Shown piece after piece: positions 5,474 through 9,839 of a stretch of 9,839 nucleotides of DNA. Within the stretch, counting starts at the first letter, position 1; each line of letters starts with the position of its first letter. The translations under genes and the position numbers were made by a program. This DNA is from PCC-6406 sp964353225 (GTDB taxonomy: Bacteria; Cyanobacteriota; Cyanobacteriia; Phormidesmidales; Phormidesmidaceae), in assembly GCA_964353225.1 (NCBI GenBank), contig CAYGVA010000154.1, forward strand, positions 1 through 9,839. Reading direction: 5' to 3'. The notes under the pieces are model-generated. The model saw only the letters and a program-made list of their open reading frames with translations. It made no database searches and was not told the DNA's origin.

Positions 5474-6013
5474 CTAGCCTTCGGCCTCTAAAATGCGTAC
5501 CCCAACAGTACTGGTATAGAAGTCGTACAGCTCCCCTTCTATCTGAATTTGGTTGCCAATCTTTACCTTGCTATTGCCCAGGACCGGCCCACTGTCCGTG
5601 ATTTGAGCATCGCCCGTCAGGGTGATCAACATGTCAATGGTGTAGGCCAATTCAGGGCGTGGATCTGGAAAGGCTTTGACCGTACCGTCTGGTTGGGGCA
5701 CCGCTTGGCTGCGGGGTAGCTTTTGCACCGATTTGATGGCGACTTGGCCGTAGGGTTGGTTGCGAATAATGATGTTGGTGGTCCCTGCGGTGCTAAGGGT
5801 TTCATAGAGCCCCTCTGGATCAGATACGGTTAGCCCCCGCACAATCACATCCACCTCAATGGGTTGGGTCTCTACCCCCACCTGGGCCACGGACCCTGAG
5901 GTGCCGGGGAAGAAAAACACCCCCACAATCACCATTAAGATGACCAGAGCAGCCCCGATATCCAGCAGGCTGACCTTACCAAACAGTCGACCTTTCGCGT
6001 CTAATAGTGCCAT
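5474..6013 (-). CDS. DUF4330 domain-containing single-pass membrane protein
   Basis: A 179-residue protein. The N-terminus MALLDAKGRLFGKVSLLD is followed by one hydrophobic helix at about 18-36 (IGAALVILMVIVGVFFFP), and the rest is a beta-rich domain with no cysteine. The opening, the FFFPGTSGS junction and the IEVDVIVRGLTV start of the soluble part fit cyanobacterial DUF4330 proteins, which have no assigned function. The short positive N-terminus suggests an inside N-terminus and an outside (periplasm or lumen) domain. The frame could begin at a TTG (6022), but that codon directly abuts the AGGAG ribosome site. The ATG at 6013 lies nine bases after AGGAG and is the right start. Divergent from the exported M48 protease, so both may act in the cell envelope; that link is only positional. 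Confidence 0.88.
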   Translation of the reverse strand: MALLDAKGRLFGKVSLLDIGAALVILMVIVGVFFFPGTSGSVAQVGVETQPIEVDVIVRGLTVSDPEGLYETLSTAGTTNIIIRNQPYGQVAIKSVQKLPRSQAVPQPDGTVKAFPDPRPELAYTIDMLITLTGDAQITDSGPVLGNSKVKIGNQIQIEGELYDFYTSTVGVRILEAEG

Positions 6014-6217
6014 GTTCGTCAACTCCTAGGGGTAGGCAGCGCAAGAATAGCCGTTTGCAATTCTCAGCCGTTAGTATTTAAGCATCCGTGGTGGCAACTT
6101 AAGTCACATTCTTAACGTCACGGCTATATAGTGGGGCATCCTTAAGGATGTTCTGCCCTGCCCTGGGAAGGGGAACAGGTTGGTATTAATTTTGGCTTGA
6201 GCTTAAGGGAAAAGGCT
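6014..6217. promoter_or_regulatory. divergent promoter region between the DUF4330 and M48 protease genes
   Basis: About 200 bases without a gene. On the plus strand TATAGT (6127-6132), in the run CTATATAGT, is the best -10 candidate for the protease gene; a -35 match is poor. CATCCTTAAGGATG (6137-6150) is a perfect 14-bp palindrome just downstream. The motif CTTAA occurs at 6098, 6111, 6141 and 6202, and CTTAAGTCAC / CTTAACGTCAC (6098 and 6111) form an imperfect direct repeat of 13-bp period upstream of the -10. AAGGGA (6205-6210) is the ribosome site for the ATG at 6218. Confidence 0.45.
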
Positions 6218-7063
6218 ATGCAACTCTGGAACCAGATTCGGCGCACGGGGAGGCGCTGGCTGTATGGGGCGATCGCCCTAACGATGGCGGCGGGACTCAT
6301 CGCAGTCACCCCCAAACCCTCTGAGGCGGGTCTATTAGACCTGATCTTCGGCGGCATTCAGTATATTCAGCTTTCTAACATGGGTGATGCTGGGGAAATG
6401 GATTTGGGGCGGCGCATCGATGCCTCAATTCGTCAGCAGGTGCCGATTTACACCCGCAACCCAGAGATGGTTAGCTACATCCAAGGCATCGGTAATCGTC
6501 TGGCCGCGACCAGCGGTCGCCCCCCGAATGATGAGTTTCAATACACCTTTCAGATTGTGGAAGATGATAGCGTCAACGCCTTTGCGACGGCGGGGGGCTT
6601 TGCCTATGTCAACACTGGCCTGATTCGGGAGTCGGACACAGAAGCCGAGCTGGCGGGGGTGATGGCCCATGAAATTGGCCACATTGTTGGTCGCCATGTG
6701 GTTAACCGCATGCGGGACCAGGCTGCCATCGGCGGCATTGCTGGGGCGCTGGGGGTGAATCAAGATGCCTTGGTGGGCATTGGGGTAGACCTGGCTTTAA
6801 ACTTGCCCAACAGCCGTTCCGCTGAAACCGAGGCCGATAACCTAGGCTTCGACAATATGGGTGCAGCGGGCTACGACCAACAGGGCTTTATCACCTTTAT
6901 GCAAAAGCTCGGTAGCAGTGGCTCACCCGAGTTTCTTAGCACTCACCCCAACCCCGACAATCGGGTTGCCAATCTCCAGTCTCGCTACAACAATGAGCGG
7001 ACTGCGACTGCCGTGGATGGTAGCAGCCCTGAGTCTTACCAAGCGCAAATCAGCAAACTCTGA
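6218..7063 (+). CDS. exported M48 family zinc metalloprotease
   Basis: A 281-residue protein with an N-terminal signal or anchor: positively charged residues 8-13 (RRTGRR), a hydrophobic helix at 15-31, then PSEAG at 34-38, a plausible signal-peptidase site after A37. The mature part is a peptidase M48 (Oma1/BepA-like) domain. GRRIDASI is at 64-71, the substrate strand DDSVNAFATAGGFAYVNTGLI at 116-136, the zinc motif HEIGH at 151-155 (catalytic E152), and SAETEAD at 201-207 holds the third zinc ligand. LSTHPNPDNR near the end is the usual M48 C-terminal motif. The family degrades or chaperones envelope proteins. There is no TPR domain, unlike BepA. The frame opens earlier with TTG (6197), but the ATG at 6218 has AAGGGA seven bases upstream. 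Stands alone, closed by a strong hairpin at 7095-7132. Confidence 0.93.
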   Translation: MQLWNQIRRTGRRWLYGAIALTMAAGLIAVTPKPSEAGLLDLIFGGIQYIQLSNMGDAGEMDLGRRIDASIRQQVPIYTRNPEMVSYIQGIGNRLAATSGRPPNDEFQYTFQIVEDDSVNAFATAGGFAYVNTGLIRESDTEAELAGVMAHEIGHIVGRHVVNRMRDQAAIGGIAGALGVNQDALVGIGVDLALNLPNSRSAETEADNLGFDNMGAAGYDQQGFITFMQKLGSSGSPEFLSTHPNPDNRVANLQSRYNNERTATAVDGSSPESYQAQISKL

Positions 7064-7094
7064 TTGGGCTAGCTTGGGTCAATTCCATAGGGCT

Positions 7095-7132
7095 GAACCG
7101 CCCCGTGACAGTCACTTGGCACGGGGCGGTTC
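7095..7132 (+). terminator. strong hairpin terminator of the M48 gene
   Basis: GAACCGCCCCGTG (7095-7107) and CACGGGGCGGTTC (7120-7132) form a perfect GC-rich 13-bp stem with a 12-base loop, 31 bases after the stop. The following GCGTTAATCATT lacks a T-run, as is frequent for cyanobacterial hairpin terminators. Confidence 0.75.
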
Positions 7133-7186
7133 GCGTTAATCATTCAACCCAATGGCTATCGCTTAATTCTTTGCACCGGGCTATTC

Positions 7187-7235
7187 ATTCCCAGAAAGAT
7201 TGATTTAGCATGAGGTCACCTCAATCCTTGGGAAT
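7187..7235 (+). promoter_or_regulatory. nested dyad upstream of ureB, possible operator or leader hairpin
   Basis: Inside lies TGAGGTCACCTCA (7211-7223), perfect 6-bp arms around one base. Around it ATTCCC (7187-7192) and GATTGA (7198-7203) pair with TCAATC (7221-7226) and GGGAAT (7230-7235). The two pairings are mutually exclusive at 7221-7223. It sits 54-103 bases before the ureB ATG. No NtcA box (GTA-N8-TAC) and no clear -35/-10 pair is seen in 7133-7289. Confidence 0.4.
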
Positions 7236-7289
7236 CTGGCTTCACGGCCACTTCCCCTGATTCACTGTTACCGAACGGAGCCGCTATCG

Positions 7290-7601
7290 ATGATTCCTGG
7301 TGAACTACTGACTGAAGCTGGTGACATTGAACTTAATGCCGATCGCCCCACCCTTACCCTAGCCGTCGCCAATACCGGTGATCGCCCCATTCAGGTCGGC
7401 TCCCATTTTCACTTCTTCGAGGTCAACACTGCCCTGAGATTCGACCGCCCCAGCACTAAAGGCATGCGCCTCGACATTCCCGCTGGCACCGCAGTCCGCT
7501 TTGAACCCGGTGACGAACGGGACGTGACCCTCGTCACCCTAGCGGGCAGCCGTCAGGTTTATGGATTAAATGCATTGGTGAATGGTCCCCTTGATGCCTA
7601 G
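7290..7601 (+). CDS. ureB: urease subunit beta
   Basis: A 103-residue protein, the usual length for the separate beta subunit of bacterial urease. That nickel enzyme splits urea into ammonia and carbamate as a (alpha-beta-gamma)3 complex. The sequence starts MIPGELL, has the conserved VGSHFHFFEVN (36-46) and LRFDR (49-53) block, GMRLDIPAGTAVRFEPGD (58-75) and YGLNALVNG near the end. Beta is structural, and the nickel site is in the UreC subunit. The ATG at 7290 has ACGGAG nine bases upstream. Neither ureA, ureC nor an accessory gene is beside it: the preceding gene is a protease behind a terminator and the following one is convergent. This orphan location is known in some cyanobacteria with scattered ure genes, so the gene is probably functional rather than a relic. 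Confidence 0.96.
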   Translation: MIPGELLTEAGDIELNADRPTLTLAVANTGDRPIQVGSHFHFFEVNTALRFDRPSTKGMRLDIPAGTAVRFEPGDERDVTLVTLAGSRQVYGLNALVNGPLDA

Positions 7602-7631
7602 GGTAGGAAGACCATTCCCCTTGAGTTCTTT

Positions 7632-7659
7632 CACACCCTGGCAGCCTGGGGAGGGTGTG
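7632..7659. terminator. hairpin between convergent ureB and arsR genes
   Basis: CACACCCT (7632-7639) pairs perfectly with AGGGTGTG (7652-7659) around a 12-base loop. A smaller hairpin TCGCC-TGTT-GGCGA follows at 7682-7695. No T-tract is present on either strand, so the bidirectional terminator role is a fair guess rather than certain. Confidence 0.45.
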
Positions 7660-7709
7660 GGTGTGGAAGGGTACGACTGGGTCGCCTGTTGGCGATTGCC
7701 TTAAACTCC

Positions 7710-8024
7710 CTAGCTGTCCGGTACTGCCGCTGCCGCTAGCACCGCATCTAAAAGTCCCGGAAAGCGATCGCCCAAATCTTCGCGCCGCAAAGAATTCATA
7801 TGTTGGGTGCCCTGCTTACGGCAATAAATCACCCCTGACTCCCGCAAAATCTTGAAATGGTGGGAGAGGGTCGATTTTGCCACGCAGGCATCAATTGCTG
7901 CGCAGGGTAGTTCCGGCTCCGCCGCTAAGCGCTTCACAATTTCAAGCCGCACTGGGTCGCCGAGGGCATACAACACGCCCTCAAGACCAATGTCAGCTTT
8001 GTCGGGATGGTAAATGGGCCTCAT
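7710..8024 (-). CDS. ArsR-family winged-helix repressor
   Basis: A 104-residue DNA-binding protein. LYALGDPVRLEIVKRLA (18-34) is the typical first ArsR helices; the recognition helix is in KSTLSHHFKILRESGVI (50-66) and the wing is CRKQGTQHMNSLRREDL (68-84), then FPGLLDAVLAA dimer helix. The canonical ELCVCDL metal motif of ArsR/SmtB proteins is absent; cysteines are C41, C47 (PCAAIDAC) and C68. The FPGLLDAV ending and SLRREDL wing match an ArsR subgroup that I associate with flavin- and quinone-reductase genes (recollection, not a search). The ATG at 8024 is preceded by a GATAAT-like box on its strand (8036-8031) only seven bases away, so the transcript may be nearly leaderless; a second -10 candidate is TATAGC (8053-8048). 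The dyad at 8062-8078 lies in the gap to trx. It most likely represses itself and trx. The inducer is unknown. Confidence 0.92.
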   Translation of the reverse strand: MRPIYHPDKADIGLEGVLYALGDPVRLEIVKRLAAEPELPCAAIDACVAKSTLSHHFKILRESGVIYCRKQGTQHMNSLRREDLGDRFPGLLDAVLAAAAVPDS

Positions 8025-8061
8025 GGTTGCATTATCCCAAAGACGACGCTATAGTTTTATT

Positions 8062-8078
8062 GTTCGAAAAAATCGAAC
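8062..8078. promoter_or_regulatory. predicted ArsR-family operator in the arsR/trx intergenic region
   Basis: GTTCGAAAAAATCGAAC is a perfect dyad: GTTCGA and TCGAAC, each 6 bp, around AAAAA. A half-overlapping inverted repeat CGAA-CT-TTCG (8074-8083) extends it. It lies 37 bases from the arsR ATG and 50 from the trx ATG, in the -35/-10 zone for either promoter. The only promoter-like boxes near it are weak: TATACC (8086-8091) for trx, and the two described for arsR. An A-centred dyad of this length is the usual form of ArsR-family operators. That this protein binds it is inferred from position. Confidence 0.72.
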
Positions 8079-8128
8079 TTTCGTTTATACCTCATTCATA
8101 CTACCCCGATTAGACGGAGGGTTTTGCT

Positions 8129-8455
8129 ATGTCTGCCGTTGCCGAAGTCACCCAAACCACCTTTGAGGCTGACGTTCTCCAGAGTGAGTTGCCCGTACTG
8201 GTCGATTTCTGGGCTCCTTGGTGTGGCCCCTGTCGATTAGTGGCTGGTGTGGTTGACGCGATCGCCCAAGATTATGCGGGTCGCGTCACCGTGGTAAAGG
8301 TCAATGTTGATGACCACGCTGAGATTGCATCCCAATACAACATCCGCAGTATTCCGACCCTGATCGTCTTTAAGGACGGCCAGGAGGTTGATCGGGTGAC
8401 CGGCGCTTTACCCAAAACCACCCTGGCCCAAACCCTTGACCGGCATCTGGCCTAG
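8129..8455 (+). CDS. thioredoxin
   Basis: A 108-residue cytosolic thioredoxin that reduces protein disulfides using electrons from thioredoxin reductase (NADPH- or ferredoxin-dependent). FWAPWCGPC (27-35) carries the active-site pair C32/C35, with the buried D26 and F27 just before. VKVNVDD is at 56-62, the cis-proline P76 is in IRSIPT (72-77), and KDGQEVDRVTGALPK follows near 82-96. There are no additional cysteines. It resembles m- or y-type bacterial thioredoxins, and the exact class is not settled by eye. The ATG at 8129 has CGGAGG eight bases upstream. Divergent from the ArsR gene over a shared operator, and followed by its own terminator, so it is the likeliest direct target of that repressor. 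A link to the downstream ene-reductase is only positional. Confidence 0.95.
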   Translation: MSAVAEVTQTTFEADVLQSELPVLVDFWAPWCGPCRLVAGVVDAIAQDYAGRVTVVKVNVDDHAEIASQYNIRSIPTLIVFKDGQEVDRVTGALPKTTLAQTLDRHLA

Positions 8456-8490
8456 GCCGTCTGGATTGGCCGCTTTGTTTGGGGCATTAG

Positions 8491-8524
8491 GCCGCCAGCA
8501 GATCTGAATCGCTTGGCTGGCGGC
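8491..8524 (+). terminator. hairpin terminator of the thioredoxin gene
   Basis: GCCGCCAGC (8491-8499) and GCTGGCGGC (8516-8524) form a perfect 9-bp GC-rich stem with a 16-base loop, 35 bases past the stop, followed by TCTTTAA. Confidence 0.65.
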
Positions 8525-8569
8525 TCTTTAAGCCCGATCCTCTATGGTCAACGCGCCGCTGCCCTTTGG

Positions 8570-8614
8570 CACCAGCAATCCATTGCTGGTGATATCGCGC
8601 TGGCCTTGGCCAGC
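8570..8614 (+). repeat. two tandem perfect hairpins in the leader of the ene-reductase gene
   Basis: CACCAGCAA (8570-8578) pairs with TTGCTGGTG (8583-8591) around TCCA, a perfect 9-bp stem with a tetraloop. GCTGGCC (8599-8605) then pairs with GGCCAGC (8608-8614) around TT. With the trx terminator hairpin this makes three stems in the 197-base gap. They may be extra termination or processing structures, or the ene-reductase gene may have a structured leader. A weak TAGAAT box at 8643-8648 is only five bases before the ATG and no Shine-Dalgarno is present. Confidence 0.6.
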
Positions 8615-8652
8615 CCTAGCTTTGGCCTGTCAACTTATTTTTTAGAATTACC

Positions 8653-9750
8653 ATGACTGTCGCTACCTCTACCCAGGGCCTATTTACCCCCCTGCAACTG
8701 GGTCCCTATCCGTTGTCAAACCGCATTGTCATGGCCCCCCTCACCCGTAATCGGGCCGGGGCTGGGCAAGTTCCCCTGCCGATGCATGCGACCTACTACA
8801 GCCAGCGCGCCTCTGCTGGATTGATTATTACCGAGGCCACCCATGTTGATCCCCAGGGCATCGGCTACCCCAATACCCCTGGCATTCATACCCCAGCGCA
8901 GATCGCGGCTTGGCGTCAGGTCACCGATGCGGTTCACCAACAGGGGGGGCGTATTTTTGTCCAACTGTGGCATGTGGGTCGTGTTTCCCACCCTTCTTTC
9001 CATGGCGGTGTGCTGCCGGTAGCCCCCAGCGCGATCGCCCCCGCCGGAGAGGCCATGACCTATGGGGGCATGCAACCCTTTGTCACCCCCCGAGCCTTAG
9101 AGACAGCCGAAATCCCTGGCCTTGTGGCAGGGTTTCGTCAGGGGGCTAAAAATGCCCTAGAGGCTGGCTTCGACGGTGTCGAAGTCCATGGGGCCAATGG
9201 TTATCTCCTGGACCAATTTTTGCGGGATGGTACCAATCACCGCACCGATGACTATGGGGGCACCGTCGAAAACCGAGCCCGTTTGCTGCTAGAAGTGACC
9301 CAGGCAATCATTGATGTGTGGGGCAGCGATCGCGTCGGCGTGCGCCTCTCCCCCAGCAGTACCTTTAATGACATGAGCGACTCCGATCCTCACGCCACCT
9401 TTGGCTATGCCATTCAGGCCCTCGCCCCCTTGAACTTGGCCTATCTACATTTGTTAGAACCCAGTGAAGCGGATCAACGCCATGGGGGAACCTTGATTCC
9501 CATCAAGGCATTTCGGCCCCTTTATCCTGGCACCCTCATGGTGAATTGGGATTACGACCAAGCCAAGGGGAATGCCGCGATCGCCACCGGCGCAGCTGAT
9601 TTGGTTTCCTACGGCAAGCTGTTTATTTCTAACCCCGATTTACCCCAGCGCTTTCGGTTACATGCCCCGTTAACCGAGCCAGATGCCGCCACATTTTATG
9701 GGGGTGACGAACGGGGCTATACCGACTATCCCAATTGGGCAGCCTCTTAA
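8653..9750 (+). CDS. Old Yellow Enzyme family NADPH-dependent ene-reductase (NemA-like alkene reductase)
   Basis: A 365-residue FMN-dependent TIM-barrel flavoprotein, full length for classical bacterial OYEs. The N-terminus GLFTPLQLGPYPLSNRIVMAPLTRNRA carries T31 next to the flavin, where OYEs of this class have threonine. VQLWHVGRVSHPSF is at 103-116. The substrate-binding pair H179/N182 with Y184 lies in VEVHGANGYLLDQFLRDGTNHRTDDYGG (from 176), the hallmark HxxN of the class I ene-reductase group. RVGVRLSPSSTF and the FMN-phosphate region (ADLVSYGKLFISNPDLPQRF) are present near the end. The enzyme reduces activated C=C bonds of quinones, enals and nitro compounds. The ATG at 8653 has no Shine-Dalgarno but gives the normal N-terminus. 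Same strand as trx but separated by a terminator and two hairpins, so probably its own transcript. The true substrate is unknown. Confidence 0.94.
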   Translation: MTVATSTQGLFTPLQLGPYPLSNRIVMAPLTRNRAGAGQVPLPMHATYYSQRASAGLIITEATHVDPQGIGYPNTPGIHTPAQIAAWRQVTDAVHQQGGRIFVQLWHVGRVSHPSFHGGVLPVAPSAIAPAGEAMTYGGMQPFVTPRALETAEIPGLVAGFRQGAKNALEAGFDGVEVHGANGYLLDQFLRDGTNHRTDDYGGTVENRARLLLEVTQAIIDVWGSDRVGVRLSPSSTFNDMSDSDPHATFGYAIQALAPLNLAYLHLLEPSEADQRHGGTLIPIKAFRPLYPGTLMVNWDYDQAKGNAAIATGAADLVSYGKLFISNPDLPQRFRLHAPLTEPDAATFYGGDERGYTDYPNWAAS

Positions 9751-9766
9751 GCCTAGGGTTGATTCT

Positions 9767-9838
9767 CTAAAGGAATAAAAATGGTCTTTGTTCAAAGAGG
9801 TCAGCTAAGGCGACGATTTCGGTGAACCATGGGACGCT
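9767..9838 (-). CDS. possible C-terminal end of a minus-strand gene (runs off right edge)
   Basis: The frame read from 9838 down to a TAG at 9767-9769 gives SVPWFTEIVALADLFEQRPFLFL, 23 residues without stops, ending 16 bases after the convergent ene-reductase stop. The composition is protein-like and the spacing fits convergent genes, but 23 codons is too little to prove coding, and the family cannot be named. The extent at the window edge (9838/9839) is set by frame. Confidence 0.35.
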   Translation of the reverse strand, partial: SVPWFTEIVALADLFEQRPFLFL

Positions 9839-9839
9839 T

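Noticed and set aside
6014..6022. TTG start of the DUF4330 protein
   Set aside because: It directly abuts AGGAG with no spacer; the ATG at 6013 is nine bases after AGGAG.
6197..6217. TTG start extending the M48 protease by seven residues
   Set aside because: The ATG at 6218 has AAGGGA seven bases upstream and starts directly before the signal peptide; the TTG would lie upstream of that ribosome site.
6425..6763. 112-codon minus-strand frame inside the M48 protease gene
   Set aside because: Antisense to the HEIGH-containing coding sequence; no protein-like motif.
7133..7289. NtcA box search upstream of ureB
   Set aside because: No GTA-N8-TAC site found; the region offers only the dyads reported above.
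8716..9075. 119-codon open frame on the minus strand inside the ene-reductase gene
   Set aside because: Shadow of a well-supported OYE gene; glycine-rich low-complexity translation with no domain.
9781..9825. 15-codon plus-strand open frame with AAAGGA upstream (MVFVQRGQLRRRFR)
   Set aside because: Too short and of no recognisable type. The ribosome-like AAAGGA is good, but the overlapping minus-strand frame looks more protein-like.
1..9839. CRISPR arrays, tRNA or rRNA genes, insertion sequences
   Set aside because: No regularly spaced direct repeats, tRNA-like cloverleaf or transposase frame was recognised in either strand.

Overview
The window reads as chromosomal DNA of a cyanobacterium. 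It carries 13 copies of the HIP1 octamer GCGATCGC in 9.8 kb, a high-light-inducible (Hlip) gene behind a near-perfect RpaB/HLR1 site, and several proteins of cyanobacterial type (DUF58 N-terminus, DUF4330). Bases look moderately GC-rich (estimated by eye), which would suit Leptolyngbya/Nodosilinea-like lineages, but the species is an inference. There is no phage, IS element, CRISPR array, rRNA or tRNA that I can see. Most of the window is housekeeping or accessory metabolism in short, often singly transcribed units.

Left part (1-1961): the start of a minus-strand DUF58-type membrane protein, divergent from a 348-residue helix-turn-helix-like protein of unknown function (306-1352). A 49-codon Hlip gene (1639-1788) follows. 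It has an HLR1 promoter element and an unusual perfect 13-bp inverted repeat plus T6 tract inside its coding sequence. A palindromic dispersed-repeat element (1842-1933) separates it from argF.

Middle (1962-6013): argF (ornithine carbamoyltransferase, minus), divergent from a METTL7-like SAM methyltransferase (3124-3747). The methyltransferase converges with an unrecognised 157-residue protein so closely that both stop codons share one CTAG. Next on the minus strand are bioB (biotin synthase), flanked by two similar palindromes, and a DUF4330 single-pass membrane protein. For bioB, the DUF4330 gene and the M48 gene, a TTG-initiated extension exists, but an ATG downstream with better support is chosen.

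Right part (6014-9839): an exported M48 zinc metalloprotease with a strong hairpin terminator, and an orphan ureB (urease beta subunit) with no ureA or ureC beside it. Then comes a redox-looking cluster: an ArsR-family repressor divergent from a thioredoxin across a 104-bp region containing a perfect spaced dyad (GTTCGA-N5-TCGAAC), followed by an Old Yellow Enzyme-type ene-reductase behind a hairpin-rich leader. The arsR/trx/OYE cluster is the most coherent functional unit and may be an electrophile or thiol-stress response, though this is inference. At the right edge there is probably the C-terminus of another minus-strand gene. I did not find a clearly new large system; the best leads are small-scale regulatory features.
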